Positions 16,972 to 25,807 of a DNA stretch of 64,000 bases are shown here, piece after piece; positions within the stretch are counted from its first letter, which is position 1; every line of letters begins with the position of its first letter. This DNA is from Hyphomicrobium sp. (GTDB lineage Bacteria > Pseudomonadota > Alphaproteobacteria > Rhizobiales > Hyphomicrobiaceae). The notes beneath the pieces were generated by a model. That model was not told where the DNA came from, made no database searches, and saw only the letters and a list, made by a program, of their open reading frames with translations. The stretch covers positions 62,001 through 126,000 of the forward strand of contig JASBSU010000013.1 in NCBI GenBank assembly GCA_030148725.1. Direction: 5' to 3'. Position numbers and translations under genes: made by a program.

Positions 16972-17801
16972 TGAGGGCGGGCGCAGTGCTCATCTCGATC
17001 GGTCACGTCACGCGCTACACATATGCACTTCCTGCCACCAGCAGCATTTACACGCTGCGGCTGACGCCTCCGACGTTCGAAGGTCAGCGCATCTTGAGCT
17101 GGCGCGTGGAGATGCCGGACATCCAGCAAGCGCTGCGCTACCGCGACGCGTTCGGCAATATCTGCCACCTCGTCTCGATCCCGCGCACCCACTCGGAAAT
17201 AGCGATCATCGCGCGCGGCTCGGTGGAGACGCAGGATAAGTCCGGCTTCGTGCGCGGCGCGACGGAAGTCTCCCCGACCCGCGTCTATCGCCGCCAGACC
17301 GATCGCACCGCGCCCGATGAGAGCATCGCGGACCTGGTGGCCGGCCTGAAATCCCCCGACCGGATCGACAAGCTCCACGAGCTGATGCAGGTCATCGGCG
17401 AGCGCGTCACCTACGAGATCGGTGCGACGAACGCCCACACCAGCGCCGTCGAGGCCCTGAAGGATGGCCGCGGCGTCTGCCAGGACCACGCCCACATATT
17501 CATCTCTGCCGCGCGCCTCATGGGCCTGCCGGCCCGCTATGTCAGCGGCTACTTTGTCACCGGTGGAGATACGGCCTCGGAGGCCCAGCACGCCTGGGCC
17601 GAGACGTTCATCGACGGCCTCGGATGGCTCGGGTTCGACCCCGCTAACCAACTTTGCCCGACCGACCGCTACGTGCGCCTCGCCTGCGGCCTCGATGCGG
17701 CATCAGCCGCCCCCATCACAGGCAACCGGCGCGGAGGGGTGGACGAGGTTCTTGACGTCTTCGTCGAAGTCCAGCAGCAAAGCAGCGCGCAGCAGCAGTA
17801 G
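16971..17801 (+). CDS. Transglutaminase-like cysteine peptidase (Anbu operon)
   Basis: A 276-residue protein with an N-terminal beta domain (GHVTRYTY, about 11-18, to about 110) typical of bacterial transglutaminase-like proteins. A papain-fold catalytic domain follows. The triad is visible as Cys170 in GRGVCQDHAH, His207 in AQHAWAE and Asp223 in GFDPAN. Such enzymes act as peptidases or amidases and, in this neighbourhood, are thought to cut the product of the ATP-grasp ligase. A TTG lies directly before the chosen ATG and a GTG at 16986 is also possible. It overlaps the alpha-E gene by one base and is 51 bases before the Anbu gene. Confidence 0.9.
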   Translation: MRAGAVLISIGHVTRYTYALPATSSIYTLRLTPPTFEGQRILSWRVEMPDIQQALRYRDAFGNICHLVSIPRTHSEIAIIARGSVETQDKSGFVRGATEVSPTRVYRRQTDRTAPDESIADLVAGLKSPDRIDKLHELMQVIGERVTYEIGATNAHTSAVEALKDGRGVCQDHAHIFISAARLMGLPARYVSGYFVTGGDTASEAQHAWAETFIDGLGWLGFDPANQLCPTDRYVRLACGLDAASAAPITGNRRGGVDEVLDVFVEVQQQSSAQQQ

Positions 17802-17852
17802 TCCCTTCGATCGGGGCGCTGGGCGCCTGGAATTCGGACGGGGACTGAGAAA

Positions 17853-18590
17853 ATGACCTACTGCGTGGCGTTGCGGCTGAACCGCGGGCTGGTGTTCGCC
17901 GCCGACACCCGCACCAATGCCGGTGTCGACAACATCGCGCAGTTCCGCAAGATCCACACGTGGAAGAAGCCAGGCGAGCGCGTGCTCGTGCTCCTGACGG
18001 CCGGCAACCTCTCGCTGACGCAGTCTGTCGTCAGTCTGCTCAATGAGCAGATCGCGAACAGCGAAGAGAACCCCGAGGTTGCGACCATCTTCAACGTGCC
18101 GTCGATGTATCGCGCCGCCCGCCACGTCGGCGACGCCGTGCGCACCATCCGCGCCATCGATGGGCCCGCTCTTGAAGCGACCAAAACCGGTTTCTCGGGA
18201 TCCTTCATTCTCGGTGGCCAGATCGGGGAGGAGCAGCCGCGCCTGTTCCAAGTCTATTCCGAAGGCAACTTCATCGAGGCGACCGACGAAACGCCGTTCT
18301 TCCAGATCGGCGAGCACAAGTACGGAAAGCCGATCCTTGATCGCGTCGCCCAGCCGACCATGCGGCTCGGCGAAGCGGCGAAGCTGATCCTGCTCAGCTT
18401 CGATTCGACGCTAAGGTCCAACCTCTCCGTCGGGATGCCGATCGATATAGTACTCTACGAGCGCGATAGCCTTGAACTGCACCGCGAGAAGCGGATCTAT
18501 CAGGACGACGAGTACTTCAAGAAACTGTCACAAGCCTGGTCCGAGGCACTGCGCACCGCCTTCACGAAGATCGACGAATTTAACGTTTAG
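17853..18590 (+). CDS. Anbu (ancestral beta subunit) proteasome-like peptidase
   Basis: A 245-residue Ntn-hydrolase of the Anbu/BPH family, related to HslV and proteasome beta subunits. The N-terminus is M-T-Y-C-V, so removal of Met would expose Thr2 as the nucleophile. LVFAADTRTNAGVDNI follows (about 13-28), then FRKIHTW with the catalytic Lys. SGSFILGGQIG in the middle matches the family core. There is no partner ATPase gene nearby, consistent with Anbu, which lacks an HslU-like unfoldase. It closes the operon of ATP-grasp, alpha-E and transglutaminase genes, a neighbourhood repeatedly seen for Anbu and suggestive of making and breaking an unknown peptide-like product. Confidence 0.93.
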   Translation: MTYCVALRLNRGLVFAADTRTNAGVDNIAQFRKIHTWKKPGERVLVLLTAGNLSLTQSVVSLLNEQIANSEENPEVATIFNVPSMYRAARHVGDAVRTIRAIDGPALEATKTGFSGSFILGGQIGEEQPRLFQVYSEGNFIEATDETPFFQIGEHKYGKPILDRVAQPTMRLGEAAKLILLSFDSTLRSNLSVGMPIDIVLYERDSLELHREKRIYQDDEYFKKLSQAWSEALRTAFTKIDEFNV

Positions 18591-18733
18591 CTTCAGGAGC
18601 GCGCGGCGACGAACCAGGAAGGTGCGATTACGCCGCAATTGCCACGTAACTCCGGTTAAGTTAGCGCGGAGCCTGGGTGCGCCGACGCACCCGACGGAAG
18701 ATCCGTTCGCCGTGCGCGAGCAGGGAGGAAACG

Positions 18734-20083
18734 ATGAACATCTGCATGGTTGGCGCCGGCTATGTCGGCCTCGTCTCCGCCGCATGCTTTTCGGAGTTCG
18801 GATGGGCCGTCACCTGCGTCGACAAGGATCCGCAGCGCCTCGCCGAGATGAAGAACGGCAAGTCTCCGATCTACGAGCCGGGCCTTGATGACCTTCTGCA
18901 GCGGAACATGCAGGCCGGCCGCCTCGTCTTCTCCGACAACCTCGGTGCCGCCGCCAAGGATGCGGACGTCATCCTGCTGGCGGTTGGAACCCCGATGCGC
19001 CGTGGTGATGGCTACGCCGACCTCTCCTATGTGTATGCGGCCGTGGACGAGATCGCGCCCCACCTCAACGGCTTCACCGTCGTCGTGACGAAGTCGACCG
19101 TGCCGGTCGGCACCAGCCGCGAGATCGAGCGCCGCTTGCGTGCGGCCCGCCCCGATGCCGATTTCGCGGTCTGCTCCAATCCCGAGTTCCTGCGCGAAGG
19201 CTCGGCGATCGGAGACTTCATGCACCCCGACCGCGTGCTGGTCGGCACCGACGATCCCCGCGCCGAGGAAATCATGGCGCGGCTCTATAAGCCACTCGCT
19301 CTCAGAAGCGCGCCCGTCGTCTTCGTCGGTCGCGAGTCGGCCGAACTTGCGAAGTACGCGGCCAACGCATTTCTCGCGCTCAAGATCAGCTTCATCAACG
19401 AGGTGGCGGATCTGTGCGAGCAGGTTGGTGCCAACGTGCAGGAGGTCGCCTCCGCCATCGGCAAGGACCGCCGCATCGGCGACAAGTTCCTGCATCCCGG
19501 CCCCGGCTACGGCGGATCATGTTTCCCCAAGGACGTGTCGGCGCTGATCCGCACGGCGCGCGAGCACAAGTCGCCCGTCTCGATCATCGAGCAGGTGCAG
19601 CGCGTCAACGATGAGCGCAAGATCTCGATGGCGCATCGCATTGAGGCCGCAGCCGGTGGCTCGGTACGCGGCAAGACGGTTGCCATCCTCGGCGTAACCT
19701 TCAAGCCGAACACGGACGACATGCGCGACGCGCCGAGCCTCGTCATCGTTCCGATGCTGCAGGAGCGCGGCGGCACCGTACGCGTCGTCGATCCGCAGGG
19801 ACGCAAGCAGGCCGATCCTTTGCTGCCCGGCGTCGTATGGTGTGAAAGCGCACTCGAAGCGGCGACAGGCGCCGATGTGCTTGTCACGGTCACCGAATGG
19901 AACGAGTTCCGCGCCCTCGACCTCAAGGCAGCGAAGGCAAAGATGCGCGGCGACGTTCTCGTCGACCTGCGCAACGTCTATTCCGCCGATATCGCCCACG
20001 ACGCGGGCTTCCGCTACTGGGCTGTCGGGCGCAAGTCCGAGGACGTGGATCTCGTCACGCCGCGCGTTGCCCTGAGCGCTTAA
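18734..20083 (+). CDS. ugd: UDP-glucose 6-dehydrogenase
   Basis: Oxidises UDP-glucose to UDP-glucuronate with two NAD, feeding exopolysaccharide or envelope glycan synthesis. The 449-residue protein has the N-terminal Rossmann motif GAGYVGLVSAA (about 7-17), GTPM, KSTVPVGT, NPEFLREGSA, the catalytic Cys in GYGGSCFPKD (about 255-264) and the C-terminal GVTFKPNTDDMRDAPS. The start ATG at 18734 follows AGGGAGGAA. The 3' end overlaps by 29 bases with the 3' end of the convergent ABC membrane-domain gene. No glycosyltransferase genes are near. Confidence 0.95.
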   Translation: MNICMVGAGYVGLVSAACFSEFGWAVTCVDKDPQRLAEMKNGKSPIYEPGLDDLLQRNMQAGRLVFSDNLGAAAKDADVILLAVGTPMRRGDGYADLSYVYAAVDEIAPHLNGFTVVVTKSTVPVGTSREIERRLRAARPDADFAVCSNPEFLREGSAIGDFMHPDRVLVGTDDPRAEEIMARLYKPLALRSAPVVFVGRESAELAKYAANAFLALKISFINEVADLCEQVGANVQEVASAIGKDRRIGDKFLHPGPGYGGSCFPKDVSALIRTAREHKSPVSIIEQVQRVNDERKISMAHRIEAAAGGSVRGKTVAILGVTFKPNTDDMRDAPSLVIVPMLQERGGTVRVVDPQGRKQADPLLPGVVWCESALEAATGADVLVTVTEWNEFRALDLKAAKAKMRGDVLVDLRNVYSADIAHDAGFRYWAVGRKSEDVDLVTPRVALSA

Positions 20084-20951
20084 TCCCGCTCTGCCGCAGA
20101 ACGATCGTCACCGCCGTTGCCGGCAGGGAGCGGATCGCGTGTTGCGGTTCCGACCCTTCGCGCGGCGGCGCGGTCCCTCCTGGCGTCATCAGGCGCTGCA
20201 GGCTTTGGCGTGCAGCCGCGAGAACGTGCCGATGCAGGGCGACCGTCTCGATCGGACCTAGAAAACGCGGCAGGAGGATCGTCGCGGTGAGCATCCCCGA
20301 CGGATGACATGCGCCCGTCATGACGAGGTAGGCACCGAGGCCCAGCGTCAGGGACTGCAGCGGCGCACGCAATCCACGCAGCAGCCCGCTGATGAGCATG
20401 GTTCTCTCCGCACCGGCCCTCGCACCAGCCGCAAGCAGCACGCAACAGCCAACTGCCATTGCGCCTGCGAGTGCCAGAAGGCAGAGCAGCGGGTGAAAGG
20501 CCAAGAGCACGGCCAGGTAGAGCGGACAGAGCGGCGCATCGCAGAGTGCCGCGGGTATGGGACCGCGCAGCAAACCGGACACGGTGCTCACCTCGCGAGC
20601 TCGCTCGGATGGGTGCAAGCCCCTGCCGGAAACGTGCGCCAGGCGGCGTTCGATGCGCTTGGCGATGGCGGTGAGCCGACGTTGCCGCGCGAGATCCGCC
20701 CCGCACGCGAGCGCATACAACGCGAGCATCGCGACCGTCGCGACGATAAGCCCCCCATGGCCGCTCGACGGCTGCAGGCGATCGAAAAGCACCAGCATGT
20801 ACGCCGGTCCGGTGAGGGAGAGGGCGTTGATGGCGAGCGTGCACACGCAGACGGTGCCGAGATGGCGGGCGCCACCGGTCAACGCCAATGCGATGGCTGA
20901 AACACGCCAGATGCCGACGAACCGCACGCCAGCCACCCCACCCCTTGGCAT
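20055..20951 (-). CDS. Type I secretion ABC exporter membrane domain without ATPase
   Basis: This frame encodes about 298 residues with six hydrophobic segments. It matches the membrane domain of PrtD-type type I secretion permease/ATPases: INALSLTGPAYMLVLFDRL (about 42-60) corresponds to the family NLLMLTGPLFMLQVYDRV. VSTVSGLLRGPIPAALCDAP and LYLAVLLAFHPLLCLLALAGA correspond to the next conserved blocks. The frame ends where a linker to the nucleotide-binding domain should begin. No Walker A, signature or Walker B is found, and the next DNA is ugd on the other strand. It is therefore a truncated remnant or an ATPase-less half. There is no neighbouring HlyD-type adaptor. The start is uncertain (ATG 20951 or TTG 20978). 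Confidence 0.65.
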   Translation of the reverse strand: MPRGGVAGVRFVGIWRVSAIALALTGGARHLGTVCVCTLAINALSLTGPAYMLVLFDRLQPSSGHGGLIVATVAMLALYALACGADLARQRRLTAIAKRIERRLAHVSGRGLHPSERAREVSTVSGLLRGPIPAALCDAPLCPLYLAVLLAFHPLLCLLALAGAMAVGCCVLLAAGARAGAERTMLISGLLRGLRAPLQSLTLGLGAYLVMTGACHPSGMLTATILLPRFLGPIETVALHRHVLAAARQSLQRLMTPGGTAPPREGSEPQHAIRSLPATAVTIVLRQSGIKRSGQRAA

Positions 20952-20995
20952 CGAACCGCGCCCGAGGGAGCACCGCAACGCGACCGCCCCCGATT

Positions 20996-21010
20996 CTTAA
21001 CAACGTTAAG
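20996..21010. promoter_or_regulatory. Perfect palindrome in the fbp upstream region
   Basis: CTTAAC-AAC-GTTAAG is a perfect 15-base inverted repeat in the divergent gap between the ABC membrane-domain gene and fbp. It also reads TTAA-N5-TTAA, which is not the N7 spacing of a CtrA site. It could be an operator for fbp-prk-rpe; LysR-type CbbR sites often carry TNA-type half-sites at similar spacing. Nothing else recognisable lies in the 248 bases before fbp. Confidence 0.4.
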
Positions 21011-21226
21011 TTGCAGTAGATGATGGATGACCGTCAACCGGGTGCTTGGCGTCATGCCGACGCCGGGCGTCCCGGCGGAAGCGATCCGCCGGGATAACTC
21101 CAAACGACGAAAGCAAAAAACCTCTGCGCTCTCGATCACGCGCCAGCGGCGTGGCATAGATCGAACCATGCGGCCGAAACGGCCCGTAAATCGCTGCGGC
21201 AGCGCATGCCGGGGGACCGCCTAAGG

Positions 21227-22267
21227 ATGAACCAGCCACAACCACTTGCGGCTTATTTCGCCGGCTGGGCCGGTAACCGCCCGGCTCGCCTGGCTGTGGC
21301 GAGCACGGTTGAGGCCCTGGCGACGGTCGCCGGCGAGCTGACGGCCCTGCTGGGTCAGGGAGCGCTGGCCGGACCGATGGGCCGCGGTACCGGGAAAATG
21401 GGCGAGGTCGACGAGCAGAAGGAGATCGACCTTCTCGCCAACAATCGCATCGTCGACGCCCTGCGCGGTGCTCCGGTGGCGTCTGTTGCCTCCGAGGAGA
21501 TGGATGCGCCGCTGCTGCTCGACGGCAAGGCGCCGCTGCTCGTCGCCGTAGATCCGCTCGACGGCTCTTCCAACATCGACGCCAACGCCTCGATCGGCAC
21601 CATCTTCACGGTGCTCCCGGCCTTGGAGCACAACGACGATCCCTCGGCATTCTTGCAGCGTGGCGTCAACCAGCTGGCCGGCGGCTTCTTCCTCTACGGG
21701 CCGCAGACGACGCTGATCATCACCGTCGGCGCGGGCACGCAGATATTCACGCTCGATCGGCGCACCGGGACGTTCTTGCTCACCCACGCCAAGGTCGAAA
21801 TCCCGCCGCGGACCAGCGAGTACGCCATCAACGACTCCAACTCCCGCCACTGGGACGATCCCATCCGGACCTACATCGAAGACTGCCGCCGCGGCAAGGA
21901 AGGCCCGAGGGGCCGCGACTTCAACATGCGATGGACCGGCTCGCCCGTGGCCGACATCTACCGCATCGTCTCGCGCGGCGGGATTTACCTCTACCCGGGC
22001 GACGACCGGCGTGAATTCCGCGACGGCAGGCTGCGTCTGATCTACGAAGCCAATCCCATCGCCTGGGTGATCGAGCAGGCCGGCGGCGCCGCCTCGACCG
22101 GCAAGGAGCGCCTGCTCGAAGTCAAGCCCACGTCCCTGCATCAGCGCGTTCCCCTGATCGCTGGATCGCGCTACGAGGTGGAACACGCGGTGCGGCTGCA
22201 CGATGGCCGGCAGGTTCGCGGCGAGCGCTCGCCCCTGTTCAGCCGCCGCGGACTGCTGCGGTTCTAA
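21227..22267 (+). CDS. fbp: Fructose-1,6-bisphosphatase, class I
   Basis: Hydrolyses fructose-1,6-bisphosphate to fructose-6-phosphate, in gluconeogenesis or in regeneration of ribulose bisphosphate. The 346-residue protein carries the metal-site VASEEMDAP (about 83-91), the signature VDPLDGSSNIDANASIGTIF split at about 108-127, and RWTGSPVADIYRI with the sugar-phosphate Arg. AIAWVIEQAGG-like text near the C-terminus is also typical. Start choice is between ATG 21227 and ATG 21206; GGGGGA lies about 11 bases before the former. It is followed after 34 bases by phosphoribulokinase, an arrangement found in cbb clusters (cbbF-cbbP). Confidence 0.93.
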   Translation: MNQPQPLAAYFAGWAGNRPARLAVASTVEALATVAGELTALLGQGALAGPMGRGTGKMGEVDEQKEIDLLANNRIVDALRGAPVASVASEEMDAPLLLDGKAPLLVAVDPLDGSSNIDANASIGTIFTVLPALEHNDDPSAFLQRGVNQLAGGFFLYGPQTTLIITVGAGTQIFTLDRRTGTFLLTHAKVEIPPRTSEYAINDSNSRHWDDPIRTYIEDCRRGKEGPRGRDFNMRWTGSPVADIYRIVSRGGIYLYPGDDRREFRDGRLRLIYEANPIAWVIEQAGGAASTGKERLLEVKPTSLHQRVPLIAGSRYEVEHAVRLHDGRQVRGERSPLFSRRGLLRF

Positions 22268-22301
22268 ATTAATCAATAACTATCGGGCATTATCCGCCGC
22301 T

Positions 22302-23177
22302 ATGTCAGCCAAGCACCCCATCATCTCGGTCACAGGATCTTCCGGCGCCGGCACGACGTCGGTGCGGCAGACGTTCGAGAACATTTTCAGACGCGAGCAC
22401 ATCACCGCCGCCTTCATCGAAGGCGACGCCTTCCATCGCTACGGACGTACCGAGATGGAGCAGGCGATCGTCGAGGCGCGCCAGGGCGGCAACAACCATT
22501 TCAGCCACTTCGGCGAGGAGGCAAATCTCCTCCAGGAGCTCGAGGAGGTGTTTCGCACCTATGGCGAGTCGGGCCGCGGCCGCACCCGCCATTACATCCA
22601 CGACGAGCAGGATTCCGCAAAGCACGCAGGAGAGATCGGGACGTTCACGCCCTGGCAGGATCTCCCGCGTGGGACCGACCTATTGTTCTACGAGGGCCTG
22701 CACGGCGCCGTGGTCACGCCGTCGGTTGATGTTGCGAGACACGCTGATCTCAAGATCGGCGTTGTGCCCGTCATCAACCTCGAATGGATTCAGAAGCTGA
22801 TCCGCGACAAGTCCATGCGCGGGTATTCGCACGACGAAGCTGTCGACGCGATTCTGACGCGCATGCCCGACTATGTGAACTACATCTGCCCGCAGTTCAC
22901 CGAGACCGACATCAACTTCCAGCGCGTGCCGACGGTCGATACCTCGAACCCCTTTGTCGCGCGGTGGATTCCGACGCCGGACGAGTCGATGGTCATCATC
23001 CGTTTCCGCGATCCGCGCGGCATTGACTTCCCCTACCTGCTGTCGATGATCCCCGATAGCTTCATGTCACGCGCCAACTCGATCGTCATTCCGGGTGGCA
23101 AGCTCGACCTCGCCATGCAGCTTATTCTGACGCCGCACATCCTGGCCTTGGTCGAGCGCAAGCGCCGCACCTCCTGA
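22302..23177 (+). CDS. prk: Phosphoribulokinase
   Basis: Phosphorylates ribulose-5-phosphate with ATP to ribulose-1,5-bisphosphate, a step unique to the Calvin-Benson cycle. The 291-residue size is that of proteobacterial class I enzymes. The P-loop GSSGAGTTSVRQTFE begins at residue 12. EGDAFHRYGRTEM, the NHFSHFGEEAN block, TPWQDLPRGTDLLFYEGLHG and PVINLEWIQKLIRDK follow as in CbbP. The upstream in-frame extension into fbp is not supported. Its presence implies a Rubisco gene elsewhere in the genome or a relict pathway. Ribosome-site quality is poor, suggesting translation linked to fbp. Confidence 0.95.
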   Translation: MSAKHPIISVTGSSGAGTTSVRQTFENIFRREHITAAFIEGDAFHRYGRTEMEQAIVEARQGGNNHFSHFGEEANLLQELEEVFRTYGESGRGRTRHYIHDEQDSAKHAGEIGTFTPWQDLPRGTDLLFYEGLHGAVVTPSVDVARHADLKIGVVPVINLEWIQKLIRDKSMRGYSHDEAVDAILTRMPDYVNYICPQFTETDINFQRVPTVDTSNPFVARWIPTPDESMVIIRFRDPRGIDFPYLLSMIPDSFMSRANSIVIPGGKLDLAMQLILTPHILALVERKRRTS

Positions 23178-23295
23178 CGCTGTTTTTTGCACAGGAGCGC
23201 CGGACCGGCCGAGCTGCCACGTTGTGAGATGTGACGTGGCGCGCTAGCTAAGCTGAAAGTCCGCCATTCGCGCGGTCATCGGAAGGATTGTGCAT

Positions 23296-23985
23296 ATGGC
23301 CGGCTCCGTCATCATCGCCCCGTCGATCCTCTCGGCTGACTTCAGTCGTTTGCGGGAAGAGGTGGCGACCGTCGAGGCTGCGGGCGCCGACTGGATCCAT
23401 CTCGACGTGATGGATGGTCATTTCGTTCCCAACATCACCTTCGGCCCACCGGTGATCAAGGCGCTGCGCCCGCACTCGAAGAAAGTCTTCGACGTGCATC
23501 TTATGATTGCGCCAGCCGATCCTTTCCTCGAGGCATTTGCCAACGCAGGCGCCGATATCATCACCGTGCATCCCGAAGCCGGCCCGCATCTCGACCGAAC
23601 ACTGCAGACCATCAAGGCGCTGGGCAAGAAGGCCGGCGTTGCGATCAATCCCGCGACGCCGGAAGACTCCATCGCTTACGTGCTGGATCGCCTGGACCTC
23701 GTCCTCATCATGACGGTCAATCCGGGTTTCGGCGGCCAGAGCTTCATCCCTGCAATGGTCGATAAGGTGCGCCGCGTGAAAAAGATGATCGGCTCCCGTC
23801 CGATCGACATCGAGATCGACGGCGGCATCACGCCGGAAACCGCGCCGCTCGTTGCAGCCGCAGGCGCCAATGTGCTCGTCGCGGGGTCTGCCGTCTTCAA
23901 GGGCGGCACGCGCGACAGCTACGCAGCGAACATCAAGGCAATCCGTCAGGCTGCCGACGCTGCACGCGCCGAAGCAGCCGCTTGA
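23296..23985 (+). CDS. rpe: Ribulose-phosphate 3-epimerase
   Basis: Interconverts ribulose-5-phosphate and xylulose-5-phosphate. The 229-residue TIM barrel shows APSILSADF (about 7-15), [12 protein letters not shown] (about 33-44), [20 protein letters not shown], and EIDGGI with the phosphate-binding GSAVF near the end. The ATG at 23296 has GGAAGG nine bases upstream; a GTG at 23290 is less likely. It follows prk by 118 bases that contain a 7-bp inverted repeat (GCCACGT at 23216 and ACGTGGC at 23234). It probably belongs to the same regulatory unit as fbp and prk, as cbbE does in cbb operons. Confidence 0.95.
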   Translation: MAGSVIIAPSILSADFSRLREEVATVEAAGADWIHLDVMDGHFVPNITFGPPVIKALRPHSKKVFDVHLMIAPADPFLEAFANAGADIITVHPEAGPHLDRTLQTIKALGKKAGVAINPATPEDSIAYVLDRLDLVLIMTVNPGFGGQSFIPAMVDKVRRVKKMIGSRPIDIEIDGGITPETAPLVAAAGANVLVAGSAVFKGGTRDSYAANIKAIRQAADAARAEAAA

Positions 23986-24068
23986 CCTGAGCATTTACGC
24001 GGCAGCGTTATCCCCGGCGCGTCGTGCTGAGCCTATCCTCGTGCAACGAGTTCAGTTGCGAGGATCGC

Positions 24069-25805
24069 GTGGAGACGCCCAATCTCGGCCTGCCGTACAT
24101 CATGGCGGCGCAATCACAGAAGCACGTCACGCACAACGAAGCCATTCGCGCGCTCGATGCCCTCGTTCAGCTTTCAGTGCTCGACCGCGGCTTGAGCACC
24201 CCACCGGGCGCGCCGGTCGAAGGGGCCCGCTACATCGTTGCCGCCAGCCCGACCGATGCGTGGAGCGGACATGCCGGACATATCGCGGCGTGGCAGGACG
24301 GCGCGTGGATTTTCTATCCGCCCGCCGAAGGCTGGATCGCTTGGATCGCCGACGAGAATGCTGCCGTTGTGTGGTCCGGTTCCGAATGGTCTGCGCTGAC
24401 GACCTCCGAAGGTGGCGGTGGCTCCGGTCCCGACGCGGAGTTCGACACGGTCTCCATCAACGGCGCGGCAGCGGACGCGACCAACCGGTTGTCGCTCAAC
24501 GCGCCGGCGACGCTGCTCAACCACGCCGGCAACGGGCACCAGCTCAAGATCAACAAGGCGACGGCCGGTGACACCGCAAGCCTGCTCTACCAGACGGGCT
24601 TCTCGGGGCGCGCCGAGATGGGCCTTACGGGCGATGATGATTGCCGTTTCAAGGTGAGCCCCAACGGCGCCACCTGGTATGAGGCGATCGTCATCGACAA
24701 GGACACCGGCGCGGTGTCGTTTCCCAACTCGACGAGCGGCGGCGGTGGTGGCGGTTCGAGCCCGTCGCAGCGCAACCGCTGGATCAACGGCGCGCTGGCG
24801 ATCAGCCAGCAGAACATCAACGCCTCGGCGACAACGGATGCCTATTACGTTGCCGATCAGCTCTCGGTGCATCGCGTCACCTCGGCCGGCACCATTACCG
24901 TGCAACGCGTGCAGGCGGTGACGCCGGGCGGCGCCGCCGATCGCGCGCGCGTCACCATCACCACGGCTGACGCTTCGCTGGCGGCCGGCGAGTATCTCTA
25001 CGCGCGCACGCGTCTCGAGGGGCAGAGCGTCGCCGACTTCCGCTGGGGCAGCGCCAGCGCGCGCCAGGCAATCCTGCGCTTCCTGTTCAAGGGGCCGGCC
25101 GGCACCTACGCGGTGCGGCTCACCAATTCGGCGAAGAACCGGTCCTACGTTGCGACCTTCTCGCCGGCGGCGGCCAACACCGACCAGATCATCGAGCTCG
25201 TCATTCCCGGCGACACCAGCGGCACCTGGCTGACCACCAACGGCATCGGCATCGAGATTTGCATCGTCCTTGCTTGCGGATCGACCTTCCAGGGATCCAC
25301 CGGCTGGCAGGCCGGCGACATCCTAGGCACCTCCGGCGTCTCGAACGGCATGGGCACCGGATCGGCGGTGTTCGAGCTCGGCGAGTTCGGGTTCTACATC
25401 GACCCAGACGCGATCGGCTCCGCGCCGCTGTGGGAGCTGCCCGACTTCGCGAGCGAGCTCGCTCGCTGCCAGCGCTACTACGAGAAAAGCTATGCGCTCG
25501 ATACCGCTCCCGGCGCGCTCACACAGACCGGCGCCACGGGCCTCTTCTGCGTCGGTGGATCGTCGGCCGCCTATCTCGCCGGCGTGACCATTCCCTGGAA
25601 GGTGCAGAAGCGCGTTGCGCCGACCGTCACCACCTATTCGTTCGCGACCGGCGCCAGCGGCAAGATACGCGACATCATGAACCTCGCCGACGTCAACGCC
25701 TCGCTCGAAAGCTACGAGTACCAGGCGCTGATGTGGGCGACCAATTCGACGGCGGCGGGCGGCTACAATTTTCAGTGGCACTGGACCGCGGACGCGAGGC
25801 TTTGA
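24069..25805 (+). CDS. DUF2793 phage-tail / tail-fibre protein
   Basis: A 578-residue protein starting at a GTG with GAGG five bases before it. Residues 2-115 are a clear DUF2793 domain (TPNLGLPYIMAAQSQKHVT, NEAIRALDALVQLSV, GARYIVAA, AAWQDGAWIFYPP). This domain is found in prophage and gene-transfer-agent tail regions. A Gly-rich linker (GGGGSGP) leads to a beta-rich section with a second Gly-rich linker near 225. Then comes RWINGALAISQQN, a motif common in phage tail fibres, and a long jelly-roll-like C-terminus that would bind the receptor. No other phage structural, packaging or lysis gene is near except the small downstream gene. Confidence 0.85.
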   Translation: METPNLGLPYIMAAQSQKHVTHNEAIRALDALVQLSVLDRGLSTPPGAPVEGARYIVAASPTDAWSGHAGHIAAWQDGAWIFYPPAEGWIAWIADENAAVVWSGSEWSALTTSEGGGGSGPDAEFDTVSINGAAADATNRLSLNAPATLLNHAGNGHQLKINKATAGDTASLLYQTGFSGRAEMGLTGDDDCRFKVSPNGATWYEAIVIDKDTGAVSFPNSTSGGGGGGSSPSQRNRWINGALAISQQNINASATTDAYYVADQLSVHRVTSAGTITVQRVQAVTPGGAADRARVTITTADASLAAGEYLYARTRLEGQSVADFRWGSASARQAILRFLFKGPAGTYAVRLTNSAKNRSYVATFSPAAANTDQIIELVIPGDTSGTWLTTNGIGIEICIVLACGSTFQGSTGWQAGDILGTSGVSNGMGTGSAVFELGEFGFYIDPDAIGSAPLWELPDFASELARCQRYYEKSYALDTAPGALTQTGATGLFCVGGSSAAYLAGVTIPWKVQKRVAPTVTTYSFATGASGKIRDIMNLADVNASLESYEYQALMWATNSTAAGGYNFQWHWTADARL

Positions 25806-25807
25806 GC

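Noticed and set aside
20996-21010. Reading the palindrome before fbp as a CtrA site.
   Set aside because: The two TTAA words are five bases apart, not seven, so it does not fit the CtrA consensus.
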